Below, one piece after another: positions 1-11,345 of a DNA stretch of 40,536 nt (within the stretch, counting starts at the first letter, position 1; every line of letters starts with the position of its first letter). The notes beneath the pieces are model-generated. The model had not been told where the DNA came from. It was given only the letters and a program-made list of their open reading frames with translations, and did no database searches. The DNA lies in contig JADHZB010001794.1 in NCBI GenBank assembly GCA_015657535.1, positions 1 to 40,536 on the forward strand, written 5' to 3'. Source of the stretch: Nephromyces sp. MM_2019 (taxonomy: Eukaryota > Apicomplexa > Aconoidasida > Nephromycida). Both the position numbers and the translations under genes were made by a program.

Positions 1-206
1 GTATTTGTGTATATATATATATATATGTGTGTATGTGTGAATACATTTATTGTGTGTGTATACAATAATAATGTGTGCGTATTAGGGGTTATATATCAAT
101 TTATAAATTATATGTGTTAGGAAATATTTATATATATATATATATATATATGTTGAGGGTGTATATGTGTTTGTGTGTGTACATAAATATATTGTGAAAA
201 AATTAC

Positions 207-831
207 TTCCTTAAAATTTGGGTTATAAGCAAAAGATTGGGATATTTTATAATCGAGTTTTAGTACATCTTTTAGGGTCATATTAGAAGCTAGAAAATTA
301 CAATAAATTATAAATTATTATGATGTATATGATAAGTGTTTATAAGTATGGATAGATGAGGGTTTGTTTACAGTTATATATGTGTATGTAGAATTATATG
401 TATGTAAAATTATGTGGGTGTGTTTGGGTGTGTGTGTATGTGTGTGTATCATTCTATGTGTAAAAGAATAAGATTTATTGCTTTGTTATTAATAAAAGTT
501 GAACTATATGAGCTATTTATGAAAATACTCAACCATAGTTTATATGTGTGTAAATATATTTTTTATTTATAATAAATAATGTGTTTAAGTAATAAAATAT
601 ATATAAATGGGGACTTATATTACCCATGTGATATTCTTTAAAAAATACAGCACATGATGTAGGGCATCTGTCTTGAAGTGTTTCAACTGTAATTATACAA
701 AAATTAAACACAAAATTATATATAAAAATGCACACAAAATTACACACAAAATTACAAATAAAATTACAATAATTTTTATACACATTGATCAATAAAATCT
801 TGTTTGATTAGTCTGTACATATGTCTGTACG

Positions 832-868
<37 letters not shown>

Positions 869-3844
869 TATATAAATAGACTAACGAGTTTCTAAGCAAA
901 ATGGGTCATTTTTATTCTTATTAAGTAAGGCCAACAAATCCTGTAAAAGTGTGCAAATTTAAAAATTTATATCAGTTTAAAATATGTTAAAAAAATGAAA
1001 AAATATGACTATGTGTATAAATATAAAGAATCAAAGATATGAAAGTATTAAGATGTAATTACACACATTAAGTGTAGTTGTTTGGCTGAAATATTTTTTA
1101 ATTTTTGATAATTTTTCGTGGCTAAGATTTGGTTGTGTAGGAGGTGTATGTCCACTTGTATGTTTCCTTAAAACATAAAATATATATATATATATATGTT
1201 GTGGGTGTGGGTGTGATTGTATGTGTGTGTTTATGTCATTGCATGTGTTTGTGTATGTGATTGCATGTTTGTGTGTATGTGATTATATTTGTGTATGTAG
1301 TTATATGTGTGTGTAGTTATATTTGTGTCTGGATCTGTATATATATATATATATGCATGTGTGTATAAGTATGTGTATATATGTGTGTGTGTGTGTATGT
1401 GTGGGTGTGTATGTGTATGTGTGTATGTGTGTTTTTAAATGAGTGCATACCTACCCAATTACATTATCAACAATTTCAAAGTGGGATTTTTGACTGTCAA
1501 ATTGTGTCTGAAAATGTATGTTAACAAGTTAGATGTATACACACACAATTGTATATATGTAAATATGTGCTAAATATAATAGTATACAAAGTCAGATTGG
1601 GAAGGTTTGTGAATAATTATAGTTTTATGTTGAAATGTGTATAATAAAAAAGTGTGTATGGTAAAATGATAATTTTCCAATTTACCGCTTTTAGATCATC
1701 AATAAATGGCTGTACATTATTAAGGGGGATGTAGTGTGTAGCTAACCCTAATAATAAATAATGAATTATGCTTTACACATAATCAAGTATATTTTAGACA
1801 TAAAATATAATATATTTTACAGATTATTTTGTATATTTTTACAAACACAGAAAATTTACACATACCTAAATGCATAAGATCTTGTGGATTGAGGCGTTGG
1901 CCTATAAAAACAAGTCAAACATTTTATTAGAAATTGCCTATAAAATTGATATCTATACAATGTGTTTGTGTGTATATATATGTATATGTATGCCTGTGTA
2001 TATATGTGTGTGTATGTATGCGTGTGTATGTGAATGCATGTCTGTGTATGTGAATGTGTATGTGTATATATGAGGGTGTATGTGTGTGTGTGTTTGTGAG
2101 TGTCTAATTAGGTTAAAGTGAGTCTAAGTGTGTAAAATGTGAGAGTGTGAAAGCGTGTAAGTATTCAAGTATGTAAAGTGTGTGAGTATGTGTACGTTTA
2201 ACATACTTGTTAAGCCTATATATAATCCTACGCCATCCCTTAATCGACTTAACTCATAGCTCACACCCACATCTGGAAATAGGCCAATCATAGTCTCAGG
2301 CATTGCAAAAGTTGTACTGTCTGTACACACTCTAAAATGTGAGCGAATTGATAGGCCTACACCTCCTCCTGAAAATATATAGGTGTTTAAGGCCATGCTT
2401 AGATATATTTATTTTTCAAGTGTGTGTGTGTGCTATGTGTGCTATGTGTGCTATGTGTGCTATGTGTGCTATGTGTGCTATGTGTGCCGTTCGTGCTGTG
2501 TATGCTGTGCGAGTCGAGTGTGAGTGGAAAATGTGTGTCGAATGTGAGTAGAATGTGCGTTGATTGTGCGTCGAGTGTGCTTAGAGTGAGTGTCGAGTGT
2601 ATGTAGTGGGGGTGGGTGGGTATCATATAAGATAATTTCCTACCCATAACAATTCCCTTCCATATAGAAATGTGTGGTTTCTTTATAAGTGAGGTCATAT
2701 AATCAACTTGATATTCAGAGCCAAAAAAAAATTTGGCTGCCTCGGGTACAAATTTGGTAATATTACGCACATCTCCACCTATAAAATTATATAGGGAAAT
2801 AAAAAATGTGTGTGTGTGTGTTAAAACAGGATGTCGTGAAATGGAGATATATGTGTGTAAAAAATGATATCCAAAAGTTGCAGTCTGTGTGTATCAAATG
2901 ATATCCAAAAAGCAATATGTGTGCTATATGTAATAAAGTGTGTATGTGTGTCAAAAAACTATTCTAAATATAAACATTTGTATTATCAAGTATCAAGAAA
3001 TGAAATGAAGATGTGCATAAATTGATTAATTAAAATATTTTAGATCTAAGGATTAATTGTGTGATTTTTCATCAAATATATCATCTAAAACACTAAAACC
3101 AAATGTATATAGCTATCATACTGAATCAAACAGAAAATTGCATAAATATAAACATATATATGCACACAAGGATTCATCATCCAATTAATAAATATACACA
3201 AACACAATCTCAAAATACACTTTCATCTCATCACCCTCAAACAGACTGTAACACTCCCACATCTTAAGCAATTCACCTACCTTAAGCACTATCTTACAGA
3301 CACATATCTCATTAAAACGCATTCTCTCACACACACACCTCCCTTAAGCACAATCTCGCATACACACATTTCCCTTATATACATCCTCACACACACACTC
3401 CCTTGCACACATCACATACCCATCTCCCCCTATACATACACACCCCTTACCAGCACAAAAGGCCTTGTCTCCTTTCCCTGTGAGTACAATAACTTTGCAG
3501 GGGTCGTAGTCTTTAATTTGGCTGAGTGCAGAATACATACCTCCAGACATTTGGAGATTAAATGCGTTAAGTTGTTTGGGGCGATTGAGTTCTATGTGGT
3601 ACACACCATTGGGTGATATGCTCATAGCAACCTCATCTGTTCCAAGGTCAAATTGTTTTGTGTGTGGCGTGTGTGTAGAGTGTGGATGGCTCACTGTGTA
3701 TGCCATTGGGAGGAGTGAGTTTTTGATTTGAAACAAGCGCTGAGAAGGGGGGTGCCTCATTGAATTTAGACGATTTATAAATAAGGAAAACATAAATAAT
3801 ATAATAGGGAAATTGGTTGTTGTATTGTTTGTTTGGCAATACAT
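207..3844 (-). CDS. HIBCH: 3-hydroxyisobutyryl-CoA hydrolase (partial at C-terminus, 10 exons resolved)
   Basis: Crotonase-fold thioesterase of mitochondrial valine breakdown, releasing 3-hydroxyisobutyrate from its CoA ester. Exons on the minus strand: 3844-3451, 2778-2644, 2368-2207, 1901-1866, 1747-1686, 1507-1455, 1166-1067, 940-886, 686-624, 289-207. They join in phase to 381 codons with no stop. Visible family marks: ELNRPKQLNAFN near the N-terminus, the oxyanion-hole stretch AFCAGGDVR across the exon 1/2 junction, GGGVGLS, the catalytic-loop motif PETMIGLFPDVG, and a C-terminal helix region containing CPTSCAVFF and DYKISQSFAYNP. Human HIBCH is about 386 residues, so the last 30-40 residues probably lie beyond the left edge. 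The start is uncertain: the first Met gives a long leader with an Arg-rich stretch that could be a mitochondrial presequence, but later Mets are possible before the conserved core. Exon 4 is only 36 bp. Introns carry TG/CA tracts. Confidence 0.9.
1184..1435. repeat. TG/TA microsatellite tract in HIBCH intron 6
   Basis: Interrupted TG, TATG and TA runs on the plus strand between HIBCH exons 6 and 7, so the transcript is CA-rich here. The spacing is irregular, as expected for a decayed microsatellite. A similar tract at about 1951-2100 lies in intron 3, and a pure TA run at 836-864 in intron 8. Confidence 0.85.
2421..2486. repeat. 9-bp tandem repeat inside a HIBCH intron
   Basis: A short TG run leads into six copies of a 9-bp unit, GCTATGTGT, starting at 2432, 2441, 2450, 2459, 2468 and 2477. 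A degenerate tail of related words (TGTGCTGTG, GAGTGTGAG) runs to about 2610. It sits in the intron between exons 2 and 3 of HIBCH. Because 9 is a multiple of 3, it opens long false reading frames on both strands. Confidence 0.9.
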
Positions 3845-5947
3845 TTAATAAGGGTGTGTGGGGTGGGTGGGTGGGTGTGCGTATGTGTGTAGTGTGTGTG
3901 TAGTTTGATGTGAGTGTGCGTGTAGTTTGATGTGTGTGTGTGTAGTGTAATGTATATGGTATGTGATGTGTTTGGATAGTGTGGTGTAATGTGTGTTTTA
4001 TTTAGTATGTACAGGAAGGGGGGGAGTTTACATGTGGAAATTGTTATGCATGGGTTTGTGAATGTTTTATTTATGTAAATTATGTATGTGTGCATAAAAA
4101 GTGTATACGTGCATTGTGTAGTTGTGTGTTATTTCCGTAAACATTATTTCCATAACATGTATATTTAGAGTTAATATAATGTAAGATTTATCTTACTTGT
4201 ATTTCTATCTAGATACGTGCACATTTGTATAAATATATATATATATATGTGTATTCAATGTAAGGTGTATGTAAGTATATATTTATACATATGTATTTAG
4301 TATAAAGTATCTGTGTGTGTCTATTATAATATAATTTTTTATTTAGTTTAAAACAAAATGGTAGAAAATAAAAATTGTATGTAACTATTGGTATACACAC
4401 GCACATACAAGCACGCACACGAAAAAAAAATTTGTGTGTGTTCAATCGAGTGTACTAAGAATTATATACATTTACTGAGGTTATAAACTTAGATTTGAAT
4501 TTATAAAAATTGAATAGTTAATAATGATCTCTAAATAGCTCTAAAATGAATAAAAATGATAAAATTTTAATAAAATTATCTTAAAAGTGTATACCTAGAA
4601 AATTTTTAAAAATTATCGATTTATACAAAAGTGTTCACACTTTACACGACTAAACAAACTAAAATTAATTGAAATAGATTAATTTCTTCAATACTTTAAA
4701 CATTTAAGTTATTTAATAAAGATTTACAAAATTCGAAATATTCTTCGAATTGTTTTCAAAGAATTTATCTTTAAAATTATTACTATTAGTAATAATTATC
4801 TTGTATTTTTGTTATATATACACACACACATTGTGTATATGTTGTTTATGTGCGTTGCATTACAAGTACACGCATGTGTGTGCGCGTGTGTGTAAATTAT
4901 ATATAACATTTTAAGAGTACACATGAGTTTGTGTGTATTATTTGTATTTTAGATTTTAACTATATCTATGTGTGTATGTATATACATATATATATATATT
5001 ACTTATAACATTTTATAATTATATATATAAGTATTTTTATGTATTGTCTGTATAAAAGTTTTATTTTTAAAAATGTGTGCGTGTATGCTATACTATTTAT
5101 GTATGTGTGGGAATTTTATATTTAAATATGTTATGTAGAGAGAAAATGTGTAATCATAACCTTTATACAAAACTTAGTCATTGAAATTAAATATATATGT
5201 ATAAATAAACATAAAATCATCATAAATAGCTATACAACTCATTATACACATTTGGACATAAAAAATTTATCTATTTCTCACACACAAACTAAATAATACC
5301 AGAAACACACAAGTAGATATTCACCGACTTGTATTATAAAAAATATGCACACGCGCAGAAATAAACAATACAAAACTCACGCATTACAGACATAATTCAT
5401 ACAACACACCAATAGATACATTTACAGGCATGACTAATTTTACGCATATATATATAAATATAAACAAGTACACCTAGGCTAGACAAATGATATACATATC
5501 TTTAAAAGAAAAAAATAAATAAAAAACTAGAAACACAGACACAGACACCGACACACAGGCATAGATGTTTAATCAGACATTTATAATTATACACTAGACA
5601 CACACATTAGGAAACACACACTCAATTTATCACTACATACACACACACACAGACACCTTTTAATAACTCCACACACGCTCAGACACCTTGTTAATTACTC
5701 CGAACACACACAGACACCATTAGAATTACTCCACACACATACAGACTCCTTATTATTACTCCACTCACATACAGATACTTTTATTAATTCCTCCACAAAC
5801 ACACAGATACCTTATTAATTACTCCACTCACACACAGTTATCATAACAACTACTGCAAAAACACACAGACACCTTATAAGTTAGTCCCCACACGCTCAGA
5901 ACCCTCGAAGAATAAAGGTTAAAGTATGTATATGCACATTTAAGACA
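3845..5947. other. Divergent intergenic region between HIBCH and the Maf-like gene
   Basis: About 2.1 kb with no credible exon. The first half is TG-rich on the plus strand (about 3845-4140 and 4802-4990) with AT-rich spacers. From about 5270 the plus strand turns CA-rich, ending in a 31-bp minisatellite just before the Maf start codon. The two genes diverge, so both promoters should lie here. No specific factor site was recognised. Confidence 0.6.
5635..5905. repeat. 31-bp minisatellite, nine degenerate copies
   Basis: Copies share a core like CACACAGACACC followed by TTATTAATTACTCC. The CAGACACC-like word recurs at 5650, 5680, 5711, 5742, 5772, 5804, 5835, 5866 and 5897, giving steps of 30, 31, 31, 30, 32, 31, 31 and 31. 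Copies differ by substitutions but keep the period. The array ends about 43 bp before the Maf-like start codon, in the probable promoter or 5' leader. Confidence 0.9.
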
Positions 5948-7490
5948 ATGAGTACCACAAAACAAGCCACAAATCATCCAACAACAATGTTGGGATTTCA
6001 ACGTACCATTCCAGAAGATTTCATCGAATATATATTGGCCAGTACATCACCTAGGAGGCAGATGGTTTTGGAATTAATGGGTTTAAAGAATATTGTTATT
6101 TTACCTTCTGGTTTCCCTGAAAATTTGGATAAAATGAACTATGTCACACCGGCTGATTATGTTAAAGCAACTGCTTTGATGAAAGGTCAAGCAGCCATAC
6201 AAAAACTAGATCAAAAAGAGGTATAGGTGTTTTTCGATAAAAATTCGAGCTGAAGAGGGAGGGATGGTGTTGTACTTACACACCTTTATATACATTATAA
6301 ATTTCTAACACATTTCCTTTATTATCAATTGAGACTTCTTATACCCTAGAAACTTGTTTTATATATCCTCATCACACTAATACACACACACTTAGATACT
6401 TGATTTAGGTGTTGTCATCACCACACACACACATATCCTTTAGGGTGTCGTCATCATAACTCATTTCACAAATATTTATATCAACACCCTACATATACAT
6501 CTAAATCATGACACATTTACACTCCGTCATCCCCCGCATACAATTCATCAACATATATCATCCAACCCTCCCCCCTTTCCACTACCTACCCATATACTCC
6601 CTACCCTCTAATCCATTACACACATAACTTTATCATTACATAAAAACACATATACACCTCATGTATATATATTTAATACAATGTGTAGGCAAAAAATAGA
6701 ATATTAATTGCAGCTGATACAATCGTAGCATGTCGAACTGAAATTTTTGAGAAACCAAAAAATGATGAGGATGTGAGATTCATGTTGGAAAGTTTTAGTG
6801 ACACCAAATTTCACCAAGTAATTAGTGCAGTTGCAATATTTTCAAATATGAATTCCGAAAATATGAAGGTGGAGGAATTATACACACAAACATCCATTAT
6901 TAAATTTAAAGAAATTACACCCGCTGATATTAAAGCATATATAGAAACAGGTGAAGGTAGAGATAAAGCAGGTGTGTGATTATACACTATATTTTGTATC
7001 TATTGTGAAGTAAAAAGAAATGGAATTTATAAGACAGATGTTTCTATATTTGGTTTGAATATATTTTTATTTGAGGAAATGAGAGAAAAAAAATAAATTA
7101 CATAAATGTTTATAGAGTAAAAATCACTTCCATTATAAAAATGTATGTATAGTGTTGTATTTATTTATTTGGTAATCTATTTTCAGTTTTTAAAAGCTTC
7201 GTCATTATTTATATAAATCTATATATTTATATATCATTTTAAAAAGGTTTTTCTGTGTGTATTATAAACAAAATTATTACGATTTAATGAAATTATCTCA
7301 ATTTGTTTTTATATAAACATACATAGGGGGCTTTGGTATACAAGATATTGGTGCACAATTTATTGAAGGGATTGATGGTTGTTATTATAATATAATTGGA
7401 CTACCCTTAGAGTCATTATCATCAAAGTTAATCAAAACTATTAAAAATTCAAAGGCATTTGCAAAATTACCAAAGAAAATTGAGACTTAA
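5948..7490 (+). CDS. maf: Maf/HAM1-like nucleotide pyrophosphatase (3 exons, 239 aa)
   Basis: Maf-family enzymes hydrolyse non-canonical or modified nucleoside triphosphates to monophosphates and pyrophosphate, a house-cleaning role; the same domain forms the N-terminal half of vertebrate ASMTL. Exons 5948-6220, 6689-6971 and 7327-7490 sum to 720 bp with all phases matched and stop at TAA. Motifs in order: LASTSPRR at residues 30-37 (nucleotide-binding loop), AADTIV with the catalytic Asp near residue 101, KPKNDEDVRFMLESFS, HQVISAVAIF, and DKAGGFGIQDIGA continuing to YYNIIGLPL, all in canonical order. Length is normal for the family (about 190-240). The second donor is GTGTGT. Its 3' end faces that of KDSR, 168 bp away. 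A cytosolic location is likely because no targeting signal is evident. Confidence 0.95.
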
Positions 7491-7658
7491 TCAACTTACA
7501 TCTGCCTAATTTGTAATTGTATTATGTGTATCTGATACTAAACTAAAAGTGTAGTTATTTTCTGTAGTTTTATTAAATTTTGTGTCAGAAACATTGATAT
7601 AAATTCATCATTAATTATACCATTTGTGTGTATTTGTAATCTTTATATATATATATCC

Positions 7659-9768
7659 TCATGAGTCTTTCTCAAGGTTTGATATTTTATTTTTTGAAAA
7701 TTTTTTTATGATAAGCCACCATAAAGTATTAAATATCATTGCAACTGCCCTAATAAAATAATTTTGATCAATATACACATCCAAATACATAGGATATAAA
7801 ATAATATGAGTGTAAGGTTGTAGTCTACAGTGTTTGAGAATTACAATATATTTTATATGTTTATGTGTGTGTAAAATTTCGGTGTAATGAATGACATTAA
7901 AGATCAGTTTATGTGTGTGAGATCTATAGTGTTTATTAATTGATATCAAAATAACCTCAATATTCCCATAAAAGAGATTTGGAATAGAAAATTAAAGAAG
8001 TTTTCAACTGTAAAACACAAAATTTTGTTGTATTTACACACAATTTATTAAAGATGTTAAATTACCTGGAGAAAAAGATGAACACAGTTCACTCAATATA
8101 TAACCTTCAAATCCAAAAGTTATACGAGCCTTGCCTGTTAAGTATATAATTTTCGGTGTGTGTAATTCCGTGAATAAATGTATTTTTATTTAAATTTGAA
8201 CTACCCTGTTTAAATTGGTTAATGATCCTATTTGCTACTGAGTTTGGTTCATCGATGGTTGTTGATCCTTCAATGTTTCTTGTTACCTTCAAAGAGATTA
8301 AAATTATGATGCGTGGGTGTGGGAGGGGGTGTGCGTGTGTGTTATATATATGTGTGTGTGTGTATTCTTGTGGCAAATTTTTTATGTATACGTGTATCTG
8401 AGTACTTTTAGTTGTGATTGTTTTGTTATATATATATTTATTTGTGTGTGTGTGTGTGCTGGATAAGATGTATGATTTATTTAGAATGTCAATTAAAAAT
8501 TGGGGAATATGGTGAGGTGTGCGTATGCTTGTGTGTATGAGTTGACTCAGATGTAGATTTGGTGAAGAAACTTGATATATTTAGGGAGTATTAAAGTGTT
8601 GAGTGTGTGCCTATAATTCTCTGCTAAGTGATTTGAATTGAACTTTTAAGATTGTATGCATTTGTCGTTTAAAGATAGACATACTAAAGGTTTTCGTTTA
8701 TTTTCATTATCAAATCCAACTGTGTTTATATTTGGGGGGTAAGCAGTTGATATGAAGATATTATGGAGACGATATTCTTGGTCTAAACAAATAGCGAGGG
8801 AATTGAGAGCAGCCTTAGAAGGAGAGTAGGCAGAGTAGCCATATATCGGGCATAAACTGGCCATGCTATTTACGATTAATATCCCCCCTGATTTTTTCTC
8901 AACCATATAGGGTAACACCTAATAGAAAAATTAGGAGTAGTCTATTGATCTGAATTTTCCATATAAAGTATAAATAAAACACAATTGTAGCATCTAGGGA
9001 GTGTACGTAGCATAAATGTGAATCCATCAACTCTTAATAATTACGTAGAGGTTTATATTTTGTAACACACCTGTTTGATAGATCTGACTGTACCAAAATA
9101 GTTAAGGTTCATCATAAAACTTAATTCTGAGTTAGTCAAATTTTCGAAATGATCGATTATAGCACTTCCTGCGTTACAAATCAAAGTATCAATCGTCCAA
9201 TCAGTTTCTTTCTTGTTTCCGGTGGCTGTGACAGCACCCTAACAAAACCAGATATGTGAATACCGCTTTCAAAAGACACGCAAATTCTCACCTGGCCTTC
9301 TTGTGCAGCACTAAAAGCTCTGATGAGTGATTCTTCATTAGCTAGATCCGCAGAAATAACTTGTATAGTTACATCAATACCTTCCTTCTTGGCCTCCTCA
9401 CAAAGTTCAAGCTGTGTACTTGATAATTTTTTGATGTTTCTTGCCATCAACGTTATAATCTTGGGTGACTCTTTTAAAATTTTTTCAGCTAAGGCCTTAC
9501 CTAAGCCATATGAACCACCAGTTATGCAAATGTGCTTGTTATAGAAGTAGTCACTGCTCTCTATCTTTGAGTTGGATGCATGTCTATAGACGTTGTATAG
9601 CACAAATAGTGTAAATACACCTCCTAAGAAAATGGAATTAAATGTTCCTCCTGTGAAGAAGGCGGTTAAGGCTGTGGCTAGTATCATTAAAGCTCCTCCA
9701 GGCTCCAAACCTTTAAATAAAGCTGTTATCTGGCGCATTTTAGTAATTGGTTTTTTAGTTATATACAA
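7659..9768 (-). CDS. KDSR: 3-ketodihydrosphingosine reductase (7 exons, 390 aa)
   Basis: NADPH-dependent short-chain reductase that converts 3-ketosphinganine to sphinganine, the second step of sphingolipid synthesis on the ER membrane. Exons: 9768-9292, 9238-9071, 8918-8685, 8286-8205, 8134-8066, 8007-7956, 7749-7659; together 1,173 bp, in frame, ending in TGA. Two hydrophobic segments lie at about residues 24-40 and 44-60. The cofactor motif TGGSYGLG is at 83-90, an Asp-containing SADLAN at 139-144, NAG at 181-183, the Ser of the NSMAS stretch near 233-236, and the active-site YSPSK at 246-250. The stretch AYPPNINTVGF with KPL is characteristic of KDSR/Tsc10 rather than other SDRs. A short hydrophobic C-terminus ends in a Lys-rich tail. 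Introns 1-2 lack microsatellites; introns 3-6 lie partly in the TG-rich zone. Confidence 0.93.
8335..8460. repeat. TG/TA microsatellite in KDSR intron 3
   Basis: TG runs separated by TATATA and short unique sequence on the plus strand, so CA in the KDSR transcript. It lies between exons 3 and 4. This is the last substantial TG tract before the microsatellite-poor middle zone. Confidence 0.75.
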
Positions 9769-11345
9769 ATAGAAACAGCACTTAACTCTAGTTGAAATGG
9801 GAAGCGAGTATGTGGAACAGTTTTAGTAAACAAATATGTAGCTGAAACTATTAAAAACAGTAAAAATATTAGTTGTGAGTGGTGTATGTTTGAATGAAAT
9901 AGTGCGAGTTTTGTAGAAAGTGAGCAATTGTAGCAGGCAAAGTATAGGAGTCGTGTGCCTTGTAGAGTCCTCAATTTTCAGGATATGAATGTTTAATGCG
10001 TTATTCACTGATTATGTGTGCTAAGATTGTTGTTGTTGTTGTTGCGTTTTAGAGGGTATTAATTATAGAAGGTGATGTGTTATAGTTTTGGGGTAAATTT
10101 TAAAGTTTTGGAATCAATATTTTGTTTTGGTGAGCATGACTAAAGACATTTTTATGATTTTAGTTTACTATTTTTTACGCTTAGGTTGTTGCCTTCATAT
10201 GTACAAAGACCCTCGATTCTTGAAATTCAATTTGGTCAAGTAATGTAATAATGACTTTTTTAAGGGCAGCAATGTATGGATGCTGACTCACTTGAATTAA
10301 ATTGGGATTTACAACTATAGCATTTAGATGTGCTTAAGCTCTACAAAACATACCAAGACATTTAGTCATTAAACTTTTAGGAAGTTCTTAGGTTTTGATA
10401 TTCCCTCAATTTAAATCAAACCACCTTCATCATTTTGGCAAGGTGTAACAATTTCCATGCTTGGAAACCAATGTAACTTTTACTTTAAATTTATTATAGA
10501 GCAGGATTGGTTGAAAACTAACTTACTAGGCTATTTAGTGATTTACTAGAAAGTTTATATGTTGATACTAGCTATTACAAGATCATATTTATAGCTCTGC
10601 TCTTTAAATTCAAATTAGTCTTGGTAAATATCACATTAATTATTGAATTTAACGACAAGATTATTGCTAAAACAAAATGCTGATTTTGATACATTAGGCT
10701 TATTCACATATAGAATCAATTTATATATTTTTTCTACCTTGGATACAAAATTTTATAAATAAGATATTATATCATCACCACACGCACACACACTGGCTTG
10801 CACAAACACAGAAAAACATAAAAATATATGCATATATATATATTTATATATTTATATACTCACACTCACAAGAACATAAGGAGATCACTGAATGTTAAAT
10901 ATTTGAGACTTTGAGATTTACTTTTTATAATATTTATGAAATGAGGTTCTAAATAGTTTCAAAACATTCAGTAGACAAAATATAAAATTAGATAATTCCT
11001 AAGATTTTGATAAAATAATCGGTTATTATTTTGAAATCATTAGATTCGTTAATTATAGGTCATTTCATTATCCTCAAGAATAAAGACTAAGTAGTTGGTT
11101 GAGTTGAGCTATTTATTATCCCCTCTACATTTCTTTATAAATTATTCTCCATATTAAATCTTTGTTTTAATTTCAAAATTATTTAATCAGTATAATATCA
11201 GCAAATTTTGTATACACATTTCCTAATTAATTAAATATGTCACTATCTCAATCGAATTCGCTAATCTAAATTGGCTAAGAGGCATAAATCAAAAGTTTTT
11301 ATTATTTTACAACATCTCTTAAAATGACTATAATTTGAACTAAAA
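9769..11345. other. Divergent intergenic region between KDSR and the DUF155 gene
   Basis: About 1.6 kb of AT-rich sequence with no supported exon. It holds a (TTG)n run at about 10027-10044 and a short CA/TA patch at about 10781-10870. Reading frames at 9759-10008 on the minus strand just upstream of KDSR look like 5' leader rather than protein. Promoters of both genes are presumably here, but no motif was recognised. Confidence 0.55.

Noticed and set aside
5635..5905. CRISPR-like array
   Set aside because: The units are contiguous and degenerate with no unique spacers, in a eukaryotic intron-rich setting. It is a minisatellite.
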